A DNA stretch of 64,000 nt from Diplosphaera chodatii (taxonomy: Eukaryota; Chlorophyta; Trebouxiophyceae; Prasiolales; Stichococcaceae). The DNA lies in NCBI GenBank assembly GCA_032358165.1, contig JAALGY010000036.1, forward strand, positions 558,001 to 622,000. The letters are read 5' to 3'. The position numbers and the translations under genes are program-made. A model generated the notes under the pieces. The model did not search any database, was not told the origin of the DNA, and saw nothing but the letters and a program-made list of their open reading frames with translations. Shown here piece after piece: positions 1 to 11,439 of the stretch. Each line of letters opens with the position of its first letter. Positions within the stretch are counted from its first letter, which is position 1.

Positions 1-1243
1 CAGCATACATACCAAGGCAATCTCGTATAACATAAGTGGCCGAGTCACTCTGCTGGGGCGGCGGACCTTTATGAAATGGTTGGCCTGGCCTTGCATGGGA
101 CCAATGCCACCCTGCGCATTGCAGACAGCATCCAGATGGTCAATCTCACTACATGAGCGTGATCCGAATGCATCTGACATGCAAGGGCCAGCAGGCACAC
201 TTTTTCAGTCAGCGATGATGCCCACCATCTGGAACATGATCCAGCTGATGACCTGCGTCCGGCTCTTCAGGTCCTGCGCAAGTTGAATGATATTGATCAC
301 GACCATGCACACGGCAAGATGCAAGATGGGCCGCAAGATGCTTCCAGCAGTCAGTGCATGCAGAGCTGCAAGCAATCTGAGGCCTGCGCCTGCAGGTTCG
401 TCACACCTTGGGCAGCAGCTCCTCCTTGCCAAACTTGTCCGCAAGGTAGATCATGATCGAAGCTGCACGCGCCGCACACTCCACAGTTGCATGTAACCTT
501 CTCGACACTTCTGATCGCACGACACACAAGTGTCGCGTCCAGTCGTGACTCATGCCAGCTATCCCTGAATCCTAAACGACCAATCAAAGCTGCAGCGCAC
601 CGCTTTCCCAGACGTTGAAGTCACCCTCATCGTGGTCAATCAGGGTCGGGATCCTGCCGTTCGGGTTGATCTTCACGTACCACTCCTCTGCATGAACAAG
701 CATACGTAACAACGGAGTCGGCCTCATCACAGGTTGCAGGAACGCTGTGTGCACCCGCACGCTGGCTGCGCACGCACACCCTGTCGCAATGCATGGGCAG
801 GCACCTTTCTGCCGGCCAGTGAAGATGTCGACATGCTCAACCTTGTATGGCAGCCCCATCTCCTCCAGCTGAGAGGAACGAGAACCGCAAAGCTCACTTG
901 AAGCTGGCACGGAAGTGGACGCGACAATCATGTGCTTATTTGGGAGACACGCACATGGTCATCACCCAATGCCATGGGACAACATGCTAGGCTGCACGCC
1001 AGTCCTCACCGTGATGCTCGGCTTCCAGCCATTAGGTGTGCCTGCAGTCAATCGAACCTTCTTGCTGGTTTTACAACGGATGCTGAAGTCTGCCTTACAC
1101 GGATGCAACCATGGTGATCGTGCCATGCGTTACCACCATTGCACCCCGATGTTTTTGGTCCCAGCAGATAATGCCATCAGACGGGTAGCAGGAAGCCTTT
1201 TCTGACCTGCTGTGAAGAGCGTCAGGTTCGGGCTCTGTGCCAT
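1..1243 (-). CDS. Ure2p/YfcG-like (nu-class) glutathione S-transferase, C-terminal part off the left edge
   Basis: A cytosolic-type glutathione transferase that joins or exchanges glutathione on small electrophiles or disulfides. Exons read on the minus strand, all in phase: 1243-1207, 1041-1010, 868-805, 687-601, 462-407, 273-226, 111-67; the rest lies outside the window. The start MAQSPNLTLF is a real ATG at 1243. The N-terminal thioredoxin fold shows the TPNG motif, whose Thr and Asn contact glutathione in YfcG and Ure2p, then LEEMG, KINPNGRIPTL and the cis-Pro region. The helical domain begins with FQMGGIGPMQGQANHF, a hallmark of this subgroup. It faces a full-length paralog at 1882-3410. 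The N-terminal half here is split by two introns that the paralog lacks. Family call is firm; substrate is unknown. Confidence 0.85.
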
Positions 1244-1881
1244 GTTGGTAACGGTGTTGTGGGCGCGGCGCGTCAGGGGTCCAGGACGATGTGCGCAGGA
1301 CTGCAGTCTCAGCACTGCAGTTCACAGACACTATAGCAATAATACAGCAGGCGACGTGCATCCTTTTCAGTGTTGGGTCCTTCCAAGTCCGTTGCACATG
1401 CATGGTTACGAATAACTCTCGCACACACATTCAACAGGCCTTGTGCAGCAGACCCGCATACCCCCGGGAGCCACAGCAGTCAGCTTGAGGGCGAGCCGCG
1501 CTGCAGACATGTCTCGGGGAGTGCAAATTTGCCCGCGATCGCTGCTGCACCTCGTGTCGAGCTCGCCCGTTGTGCGCGCACGTGCACAGAGCGCTCCAGA
1601 TGGTGGGCTCCTTCCCAGCTGATCGGCTCGTGGAATCGGCAGCCAATCAGATGGCCGGGCCTGATGACTGATTGGCCACCGAGCTTCGCGGCAGCACTGC
1701 GGTGACAAACGGGCAGTTTGCTGCGCACAACATGTTTTCAAGGCTTCGTCTTACAAGCAAGATCATCCTTGATCCTTGCAGACTGCGACTGCCACGGATC
1801 AACACCGGACTTCAACTCACAGGAAACTCTAGGCGTCTATCGCCACATTCACAGCGTTTGCAGCTGCTTGCCGCAGCCACC
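1244..1881. promoter_or_regulatory. Shared divergent promoter region between two GST genes
   Basis: This stretch of about 640 bp separates the ATG codons of the head-to-head GST genes and holds no exon I can support. It must contain both promoters and 5' leaders (inference from layout). An in-frame ATG at 1732 extends the right-hand protein by 50 Arg/Leu/Ser-rich residues that could be an organelle leader, so part of the region may be coding. No TATA-like box or operator was recognised. Confidence 0.4.
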
Positions 1882-3410
1882 ATGGCCCCTAATCTGACGC
1901 TCTACACTGACAACACGCCCAACGGCTTCAAGGCCAGCGTCACGCTGGAGGAGCTTGGTCTGGAGTACGAGACGAAGCACATCAAGATCTCGACAGGAGC
2001 GCAGAAGAAACCAGACTTTCTGAAGGTGAGGCACAGCTGCAGGGGATAAACGGAGGTTCTGCCGGGCGATGTCAGATGATGCTCAGCTGCTGATGATGTT
2101 ATGGTTCTGCTTTGAACCCGGGGACTTCGTGCATTCGTGCAGATCAACCCCAATGGGCGCATCCCTGCCATGGTGGACCACTCGGCCGACGACCTGCGCG
2201 TCTTCGAGACCGGGTCCATCATGCTGTACCTGTGCGAGTACTACGACAAAGAGCACAAGCTGCTGCCAGCAGTGAGCGACGACACGCCTTCTGTGCAATC
2301 TGCAGTGCTGCAGACAATTAGTTCACGGGGCTGTCATGTGCGTGCGCATGTCCTCAGATGGTTGTGCCCTGACGTTCTGCTACAAAATTGCGCAGGACCG
2401 GAAGAACAGGACGGAGGCGATCAACTGGCTGATGTGGCAGATGGGGTGAGACTCCTGCAGCAGGCTGAGTGCACATTGTTGAGCGGAAACCGGGCAGATG
2501 CAAGAAAGTATGCAACGATGCAGTTTCCGCGCTTCAGGGGTTTGGGACCCATGCAAGGGCAGGCTAACCATTTCACCCGATACGCCCCGGAGCGTGTGCA
2601 GTACGGCATCGACCGCTACACCAATGAGACGCGGCGACTGTACAAGGCGAGGCCCTGCCTGCGTGCCTCCTGTACGCTCAGACCGCATGCTCATGAGTGC
2701 CCTACTCCAGTAGTATTTAACTTGTTTCTGCCACAGCCTGACAGCTGCCCGTACATTGACAGGTCCTAGACACCGCACTGGATGGCAAAGAGTTCCTGGT
2801 CGACAACAAGTTCAGCATCGCGGACATCGCCTCCTACTGCTGGGTCGTCAGCGCGCAGTGCGATGTCGTGCTCACGGCAGACCGTCTGTCCATGATGCGG
2901 CCTCACTCTCCAGATATGCTCAGCTGCCATACTATTGTCATCAACTGAGGCAATGCTTCACTGCTGCTCATCTACGCAGGTGGGCCATCGAGGGCTTTGA
3001 GTACGACGAGTTTCCGAACATGAAGGCGTGGAAGGAGCGCATAGACGCACGCCCCGCCACGAAGGTAGACGCCTCGAGCGTGACCATGCCGCCCCCTTAA
3101 CTACTCTGCCGCGCCCTGTGCTTGGCAGCAGGGCAGCGGCCCCGCACACACGAAGCATGTGTATTACTCTGTGCCCGGGGGTGCTTATGTCTGCCCACAA
3201 GGGCGCCCTTCCAACAGCCAGAGCACTTGTATAGAGCGAGAATGCAACCGCAACACTGCTGGTAGCACTGCAGATGCATGTGTCCCCCCCCTGCAGCGTG
3301 GCATGGCGGTGCCGGAGCCCAGCGACCTGGCGTCGGCGGCCAAGGACCCCAAGCGGTTGGCGGAGATTAAGGAGAGCGTGCAGAGCATGATGGTCAAGAA
3401 GGGCGATTGA
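1882..3410 (+). CDS. Ure2p/YfcG-like (nu-class) glutathione S-transferase, complete
   Basis: Seven exons, 1882-2025, 2143-2271, 2396-2445, 2538-2646, 2763-2857, 2980-3064 and 3297-3410, join in phase into 241 residues, the usual GST length. The start at 1882 lies in a good eukaryotic context (CCACCATGG). An in-frame ATG at 1732 would add an Arg-rich leader. The thioredoxin-fold half (about residues 4-85) shows the glutathione-binding TPNG motif, LEELG and INPNGRIPAMVDHS. The helical half carries QMGGLGPMQGQANHF, the N-capping SIADIA motif and a DEFPNMKAW stretch. The product is cytosolic unless the longer start is used. The fourth intron starts with GC rather than GT. Its divergent neighbour is a paralog. 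Substrate and regulation cannot be read from the sequence. Confidence 0.92.
2647..2762 (+). other. GC-AG intron in the GST gene
   Basis: The exon ends TACAAG and the intron starts GCGAGG. It ends at ACAG before GTCCTAGAC. The nearest downstream GT would put the next exon out of phase, so the GC donor is required for the conserved RLYK-VLDTALDG reading. Confidence 0.75.
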
Positions 3411-3893
3411 GCTGCGGACTTCACAGTTCCTGTGACCTTGTGTTCCGTTTCACATCCAGGTAGAACATGGATCCACCGTAAGTTCCGGCACTGACGGTGC
3501 AACATGACAAAGAAAACAGAAACCAGTGCAACGCATGAAAGCTGATGAGAAGGAGGCTGATCATTATGGCTGTCGGTGTACCGGTGCCCCTGACATCACG
3601 TACGGGCGTGAAGCGGTGTCGTTGCCCCCAGTCTCTGCAGTGTGAGTCGGTCCCCCTGGCTGTGGTGGCCGCAGTGCTTCAAAAACGGGCCCTTGCACCC
3701 TCCTCCTCGCTGGTTGCACCGCAACGGCCTAGCCCCTGTCACCCGCCGTAACGCCCCCTAGCTGGTGGCTGTTGTTCTGCGACTAACAGCACTCTTGTTG
3801 GCGTCATGATGTTCAGCCGTTCATGCAGTCTCTACCGGTCTGCTGCAGGCCCACAGCCAGGACTGGCTGCTGGGACGTTGCTGAGCCGTCCAA
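3411..3893. other. Convergent intergenic stretch, no gene seen
   Basis: These 483 bp lie between the stop of the GST gene and the stop of the alanine-rich gene on the other strand. They should hold the two 3' untranslated regions. I see no exon-like frame, RNA gene or repeat here, and no clear TGTAA polyadenylation signal. Confidence 0.5.
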
Positions 3894-6407
3894 TCAGGCC
3901 GTCTTCTTCTTAACCGGCGAAGCTGATTTGCGGCCCTTTTGCGCCTCGGCCTTCTTCTCGAGCTCCTCGGCCTCGCCCATGACTACCTCCTTCACCGTCT
4001 CGAATGCCGCCTCAACCTGCAGTCGCAGCAGCCATGTCGTCTACAGTGCAAAGACGTGGCATTGTAAACGCTGCCTTCTTCACCGTCTGCATCTTCAGCC
4101 CCAACTACCTACAGCACCTAACAACTGCTCTTTGAGGAACGGGAAGTCATCGTTGCCAGTCTGCCTTGCAGTCTGCAATGCCAGACAAACGGTGCCGTGG
4201 AGGATGGTGCATGTTAGGCACCTGCTCCACTGCGGCGCTGGCCACCGCGGCGGCCGTCTCCCCCACGGCCACGGCGCCCTTGGCCACCTGCTGCACCACC
4301 GGCGACCGCGTGTCGTCGTGCGCCGCATCCCGCACCGCCTGCACACATATCGCAGCCCATCATCGACATGCATCGAAGGGAAACACGCATGCATAGCACG
4401 CTGCGGGGCCAGCAGGCCCCTGCATGCGCAAGATGATGCTCCTTGCACGTCGCACTCAGGTGTACTGATGGCGACTGTGCTCTCAGAATGGACTGGTGGT
4501 AGTGTGAGCAGCGCGCGGGCAAGACAGCGCATGTAGAGGTGCAGGTGGGTCGAGGTGCAGAACATGAACGATGCACATTTCACAGCTACGAGTCCCAATC
4601 CGCACCCTCAGCGGCGTTGTGGGCGAGGTTTCCGGCGGCATCTGCGGGAGCGGCGCCCGCCTTCTTGGTCTCCTCCACTGCGGATGCGGCTGCCTCGTTC
4701 ACCTGCACGCAGTTGCACGAGCTCGCTCCCGTCAAGCAGGGCAACTACGTTCCTGCGATGCGCATTATTACAGCCGGAGTGTTGACCTGCCGTGCTCGTC
4801 TCACACGCTGACTGCAAGGCGAGGTGCAGTCCTGTGCCAGGAGCGCAGGGTGCGCAGACCTGCGGGTCCCTCGCAGCCGCCTTGGCTGCGCGGCCCGCCT
4901 TTTTGCTGGCGGCGCCCACAGCGGCGCCCGCCTCCTTCGCCTTCTGGCCGGCCTGCACATACATGGTATGCTGTCAGCCACAGTCAGCCAGTAGTCTGAC
5001 ACCTCAGACTTCTGCTCCTGTCGTCTGCTGACGATTTTCATAATTTGGCACAGCGAAGCCCTGGCAGCCGCTGCATCGCCCGGGCCGTTCGTAAGTGGCA
5101 TAGTGCATGCCAGCAGCGTGCCTGCGCAATGGCGTTGTCGACGCCGTTGGCGGCGCCCGACGCCAGCTTCTCGTTGGCGGCGTCCACCCGGTCGCCGCCC
5201 TCCAGCAGCTGCAGCATGGACGCAGTGCATTCGGCTGAGAGCGGAGCTCCTTCGGGTGCACACCCTTCATGACGGCATGGCCATGGCATCAATGGCGGGT
5301 CGTGATGTGCAACCTTGCGCACACTTGACACTAGTCACCGTGATGGTATGCACAGCGGTGCAGCATGTGACGTGTGACATCGGATCCTGGTTGTGGCAAT
5401 GGAATCCAAGTCAAGTCATGGTTCCTCACCGCTGCGCCAGCACCGACTGCAACCGCAGCGCCCGCGCCGGCTGCCACCGCTGTGCCCACGGCGGCGCCCA
5501 GCGCCATGGTGCCCACTCCCACCGCCGCCCCCGTCGCTGCCGCCACCTGCGGTCCCAGATGTTGAGCTTCATGCACTGCGCCGCTTGCCTTGGCTGACAT
5601 TGTTCCTGACGCTCTGGCGCTGGAGCCGCGGTGCGGTGTGAAGGGCGCCAAGGATATGGACAGCCTGTAGGCTGCTGCATGGCCGCGTGATCAGTGGGCC
5701 GTGCCCACCTCTGCCTTCTCAAGATGGCCTCCTCCTTCTTGGCCTTCCCACGCCCGGCCTTCTTCACGGCAGACGGCGCGCCGGCGCCCACTGCCGCAGC
5801 CGCACCTACGAGCAAGACGTTTGCTTGCCCGCGTCAGCGAGTGCTTGCGGCCAGCACTGAGTGGCGCTCAAGCAGCTGGGTTGGCAAGCCCAGGGTGGAT
5901 GCCGGGCCAGCACCTGCGCCGGCGGCAAGTGCCGTGCCGATGCCGGTGCCCGCGGCGACGGCCACAGCTGACGTTGCCGCGCCCGAGCCTGCGGCCACCT
6001 GCATATCGGGAACATTGCTGAAGTGTGTCAGGGGTCGGACTCCAGCAACCGTTGCAACACACCAGCCGTACAAAGCAGCTTCACGGAGCCTTTCAAGCGC
6101 GTACGACTACATCGCTGACTTGCCAACGTGTTACAGGTACCATCGGGACCGAGGACGAACCGATTGCGGCCTCAGATCTGATATCACGGTGTGTAAGATG
6201 TGAACATCAGAGTAGGTTGGAAGGGCATCACCGGGTACATCTCGCTCTGCAGGACTCGCCAGGGGCGTATATTAAGCGTACCTTTGCTTTCTTTGACACT
6301 GTGCCCTCGCTCATGCCCGTCGCCTCCGCTGCGGCCCGCTTGCCCAGCTGGCCAACTGCCTCCAGTCCATCTACCAGTCGCTCCCCCGCGCTGCGTGTGG
6401 CCACCAT
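3894..6407 (-). CDS. Alanine-rich protein with glycine-zipper stretches and Lys-Ala helices, possibly LEA-like
   Basis: I do not recognise a named family. Likely exons on the minus strand: 6407-6282, 5998-5914, 5805 to about 5650, 5546-5430, 5208-5122, 4952-4860, 4702-4606, 4338-4222 and 4016-3894, ending in TGA. Two stretches (5998-5914 and 5546-5430) are almost pure Ala/Gly/Val with GxxxG spacing, as in glycine zippers that insert in or span membranes. Others are hydrophilic Ala/Lys/Glu helices such as QKAKEAGAAVGAASKKAG, the style of late-embryogenesis-abundant proteins. The tail is Lys-rich and ends KKKTA. Most junctions are in phase. Two are not resolved: after the exon starting at 5805, and between 4606 and 4338. 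The start at 6407 is the first ATG of that exon and could be internal. A membrane-associated stress protein is possible but unproven. Confidence 0.55.
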
Positions 6408-6841
6408 GCTGTCAGTAAGATGAATGCAGCAGCCCTTTGGGACCTGTTGAACAGCCAGCACGTCAGCCCCTGGTGTTCTGGCACGGTCTGCACCGGAGAT
6501 TGAGCTGCCCAGCTCAGCCAGCTACCGCACAACTTCTTACCGCCACAGGGTGGTACATTCAGCTTGGGCATGCGTGCAAGCTGCATTGCCTTCGCCACTG
6601 ATGCATGTACAAGCCGCCAGATCTGTCTCGCATGTAGGCTTGATCCGCGAGCATCAGTGACGCCACATTGTAACGTGTGAAGTGCTCGGTACGGACGAGA
6701 CTGCAAGCCAAATGAAGGAACCAGGGTATTGCCGGGCGGTGCCATATCGCCTAAGCATGTTTTGCCTCACAACACCATCAATTGTTGTTCTCGAAGAAGA
6801 AGGGGGTCCCCTGTCGTTGCATGTGACCACTGCCGCTACAG
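6408..6841. other. Intergenic stretch between two minus-strand genes
   Basis: About 430 bp between the stop of the TauE/SafE gene and the first supported exon of the alanine-rich gene. It should hold the carrier's 3' end and the promoter of the alanine-rich gene, and could hide a short 5' exon of the latter. No other structure was seen. Confidence 0.4.
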
Positions 6842-9800
6842 CTACGTCGAGCAGAACGGCTTGAAGCCGACGTGCCCTTCCTGGATGTCATGGTACGACC
6901 TGATGCCGCCAAACACGAGGGTCGCAACCGTGCCTGCTGCAATGACCGTTGCCTGCACATGCACATGACCTCTGCTTCAGCCTCTGCAATGGTATGCACA
7001 CGTGCCAAATTCACTACTTATGCGTATTCACAGGGTCGGATTGTGTTCACGGCCCCAAAATGCTATGCAGAGGATATGCATACGCGATGCATGATGGGGC
7101 TGATGCAGCAAAGGACTGCAAGAGGAGGCGCACCATCAGCAGCACGATGATGCTGGCGCGGCCGCTCTTGCGCACCAGCCACCCCAGGCCCGTCACGCCA
7201 ATGAGCGACGACACGAAGGCGATGGGCGCAAACACCTGGGTGGTCAACCGGCGGGCTTGAATCAAAAGCAAAGTACAGGAGGGGCGAGTTCAAGCTTGTG
7301 CATGCTCTCGAGTCAAACCAAGATTGTCTTTTCACATCCTGCCATACCGCAACGTATGATGTGTTCAGCATCCCGTTGAAGAGGAAGGACAGCGCAATGC
7401 TGCTGCTGCCGAAAAGAATGATGAGCACCTGCACAGTGACCGGCGCAGTAGGTTTGGTTCTTGAGAATGGGCATGCCAAAGAAACTCGTGCACCAGAGGA
7501 GCAAAGGTGCCGAACAACGCCACAGGTGGGCAGCTGGCACTGCACCGCTGTGGAGGCCACGACTTGCGGCTGCACCCCCAGCGCCAGCAGGAAGGGGTTG
7601 AAGATCAGGGCGCCGCCGATACCTGTGCAACCATACATATCGGTGATATGCTGTTTCACACGAAGAGGCTCGTGGTGAGGGCAGATATCCACTGATACTG
7701 GGGTGTAGCGCAAATTGCTGCTGTGCATCTCATCAGAGCTACAGCGGCAGGTGGCATCCACCGCAATGTCCGTACCCAAAAGGCCCGCAATGAAGCCGGA
7801 GACTGCGACCACGCCGGTCACGACCGCCAGGTTCTTCGGCCCATGGCTCAGGTCCTCACCATCTGCACTCATACGCGGCAGCATCAGCAGGGAGCACTGC
7901 ATCGTAGCAGCGCGCGAGCGCATCGCCGTCCGTACTTGCCCATTGCCAAATGACATAGGACATCAGAGAAAGCAGGATTCAGCCAGTGCAATTGGCAGGG
8001 TGGGGAGGTGGGCGAGGCCGCGCACCGGCTGACTCGCCGCCGGACAGGGGCGTCGTCATCATCTTGCGCAGCTCGCTGTCCACGGCGTTCGGGTCGCGCT
8101 CGAAGGCGCGCGACTGCGGCGCGGAACCGAGAAACTAGGTCATACGCAGACCCTTCCCCATGGCTGCTGCGGTGGAGTGCAGCCCCAAGGACAGGAGATA
8201 CCGTCACCGTATGGTACACTTCTATTGTACTGGATGCCTGATTGGAGCCAGCGCCGAACCCCTTGGCTGCCTGCTGTGGAGCAGTGTCGCCTGGCGCTTG
8301 GATGCAGCGAGTACTGGAAGCAGATGGAATGCTGCTCGCCTGATAGCGCACGAAAGCGTAGGTGACGAGGCCCAGCAGCAGCGCCTGGCCGCCGGCGGTG
8401 ATGCCAAACTGCCAGGTGCAGTGCCCGAACTTGGCCTTCTGCAGCTGCAGCGCCAGGAACGCCGCCCACAGCGCCAGCAGCAGCGCGGCCTGTCTGGCAC
8501 ATGGAGCATCTCGCAGGAGGAGACACCGCAAAGGTCGCACCACCGGCAGGCAGGCAGCAATTTGAAGAGCATGCACTTCACCAGAAGCGCACCAAGCAGC
8601 GAGCAGGCCACAGGAGCGTGACTGTCCAAGGATAGTGTACAACTGCGCCATGGCTTCATGAAGGATGAGAGCAGCAACTGCATGCTGTGAGCATCAAAAC
8701 CGGACCTTGACCCAGGGCACGCGGCGGGCCGCGCCCACCAGCCACGCCTCCGCCTCGTGCACCAGCTCCGCGGCGCTCGGGTACGGCTTCTCCTCGATGT
8801 GGGCACTGCACACCCATCGGACTGCGTCGCCATATGCGTTGGCTTCCCCATGCGGCAGGGCGCAGGCAAATCACGGCATGTGCCAGCTGTCATGTTTACA
8901 GCAGCGTGTAGAGCACAGCACGATGCTGCCTCAAGAGGACGCGGTATCTGCACAGTATGCTTGCGGATGCGATTCCCGACCTGCTGAAGTGTTCGTCGAC
9001 GCCCCCCTTGTCCAGCGCCAGGCTGACGGCCCGCCGCCACTTGCGCCGCGGGTTGTCTGTGTCGGACACGCGGCCCCCCTCCAGCAGCGGCTCCCGATTT
9101 CCGTTGTCCTCGTGCCTGCATCCGGCAGCGCACGAGTGCAGAGTCCCGTCAGACACTTCATCCTTCAACAACCCATGCTGGACACAATGAGTGTCAATGA
9201 TATTCTCGGGTAGTAACCACCAGGGGCATAAGCAAGCAGCAGTAATCCTCACTGGTGCTGCGACGCCTTCCTCTCCTCCCGCAGCTGCTTGAAGCCCTTG
9301 ATGTATGTCTTGCGCACCACCACAATCAGCAGCACCGACAGCAACGCCGTCTGCAGCCACTCCGGCGTCAGCGGGTTCAGCAGCACGCCCTGCAGAATGT
9401 TGAAGATGCAGATGAGCATCTGTGTCATGCCGCGGGCAGTTGTGTACGCAGGTGCGCATGCTGCTCAACATGTATCAGGCGCGGGGCAGACAATGCAGCA
9501 CCACAGCTCACAAAGGAGACTCCGAAGAGCATCGCCGGGATGAGCGTCAGGGCGATGTCAAAGTTCAACAGGGTCTTCTTCCTGTCCACCGGCGACCGCT
9601 GCAGCAGGCCGTATATGCAGGATCCGATCGCACCGGTGGCCACCACTGAGTGCGAAAGGCCCGTGCACAGCTTCAGATCAAATCCCTGTGCGTAGCAACA
9701 CATCCATCGTGACTGGCTCATATCCATCGTGAATGCCTCGGAAGCAAGCTCCAGTCCACTGACGAGCTCACGTAGTCTTGACCCAGGTAGTGTGCCGTGC

Positions 9801-10491
9801 CTTACCAGCACGCTGTTGAACAGAGGAACATAGAAGGGACCCCCGCCGATGCCAGCCGCATTCGCCAAGAGCGCGCACTGCAGCAGCGAGCACCAGCAGA
9901 GTTTGCGTTGGTTGCACGATGTGGGAGACGCCACGCCCAACACATTGGCAGTCAGTACAGGCATCCGCACCGTCGCTGCCGCAATGGCTGCGGCCACGGT
10001 CTTGAGCGACCAGCGGAAAGGTGTGCTGGAGTCTGGACCGTCGTCGTCATCGGAAGGTTTGTGCGGCCTGTGCTTCTTGTGATGGCCCAGCAGCTGCGTG
10101 GCATCGGGTTTCGGGACATGCTGGGCCAGGTGCGTCGCCGCCGCTGCAGGGCTGCAGAGGCATCAACACGCTGATCCAGTCAGTGCATGCATTTTGCATG
10201 TCTGATAGGATACTTGACAAAGTTGCTGAGGAACTCCATGATGTCTACTGACTGTTCTACTCCAGGTGCATGCACAACCCTCCGGCAACATAGGTGCATG
10301 ACCACGCTGCCTTGCAGCAGAGCCGAGGCGGCAGGACTCGCAGGTGCAATGACATGGGCTGCAAGCGCTTGCCTGCGGTTGCTGGCAACCACTGACTGCG
10401 CATTCACAGGTAGGCTGCCGCTGGGGAGCGCCACAAAAAGCAGCAAGGCAGCGATCGCCGCGGCCCCTTTGCGCGACACATGCTTCGTCAT
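6842..10491 (-). CDS. TauE/SafE-family membrane anion carrier (plant type)
   Basis: Probable exporter of sulfite or another small organic anion. Fourteen exons (10491-10373, 10151-9971, 9877-9806, 9685-9512, 9419-9253, 9115-8981, 8805-8706, 8489-8340, 8113-8026, 7862-7776, 7622-7546, 7428-7354, 7235-7134, 6952-6842) join in phase to 545 residues, close to the plant family. It starts with a hydrophobic signal-like segment. The two TauE repeats each carry the glycine signature, AGIGGGPFYVP in the first half and LLGIGGALIFNP in the second. Between them is a long hydrophilic loop (acidic, Arg-rich, residues about 250-310). The second half continues with ILFGSSSIALSFL and ends GFKPFCST. The first intron uses a GC donor. 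The donor at 8340 (GC) could instead be a GT at 8352, also in phase. Transport substrate is inferred from the family only. Confidence 0.88.
10152..10372 (-). other. GC-AG intron in the TauE/SafE gene
   Basis: The donor AG|GCAAGC matches the known consensus for GC introns, and it is the splice that joins the signal-like first exon in phase to the Lys/His-rich second exon. No in-phase GT donor gives the same frame. Confidence 0.55.
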
Positions 10492-11439
10492 AGCTGTCAG
10501 TGCATCTGTCAACCGCAAGCGGCCGCACGCTGCAATGTCACCTCCGCTGCACGCGGCTGTCACATGGCGTGCCGTCTACACGTGGGAAATGAGTCAGCTG
10601 CTGCAGGGCAGGTAATGCAGGCACTGCGTGTTTGCCTGCCCTCGAAGTTCCAACCATAGACACGCTGTGCAGTTCAGCAGGTGCAAGGCGAGTGGCAAGT
10701 TATCAGTGTATCAACATGGCTTGTTTGGTTCTGAACTGGGCAGCTTGGATCTGGACCAGCCTTCTAAATGTGCGCATCACGGAACTCACCGCCGCCAGCG
10801 AGCAGTGCAATGACGGCGGGGGATCTGAACACCGATCGCATCAAGTCAATCCCGCTGCATCCCCCTTTTCGCGTGCATATGCTGCCGGTAATCCTCTACA
10901 ACAGACCATCGCGTCACGTGCGCGCCATATTGGCACCTTGAAGTGCAAAGCATATGCTTTCTTGGACAGAGAAGCTACAGCTGTCGATGGCGGCTTCAGC
11001 TGACCGCGTTTTGTCGACGCGGCGTAACACCAACAGAGACCTTCAGCCCTCATATGTATTCAGCGCATCGGGTCGCATCGCAACTCATCGTAGCGACCTC
11101 GAGACTGAGCAGGCGCCAAAGCACCGCCAATAATTGTTAGAGCGGCCCTGGGACACCGTCATTTTGGAAAAGGCCGCCCGTTGGGCTGTCAGCCAGGAGG
11201 CGCCGTCCGTGGACCCTCTCGCGTTCGCTATGGGTGCATAGATCTGCCAGCCCATGGACGTCAGATCGCAACGTACGCACCCAGAACTGACTTGCCGTTG
11301 TAACACCAGGATGGAGCAACATGAGGCTGGTGCTATTCTGCAGACGAGGCACCACGCAGCAGGCAGCCTGTGTGCATGCTGCAGCCAGCTCTGACAGGCC
11401 CGATCTAGCTGCCTGCTTGCTGCTACGCTCACGATACAA
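10492..11439. promoter_or_regulatory. Divergent intergenic region, TauE/SafE versus copper oxidase
   Basis: About 950 bp between divergent start codons. It must carry both promoters, and possibly untranslated first exons. No convincing coding exon, repeat or known control element was found. Confidence 0.4.
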
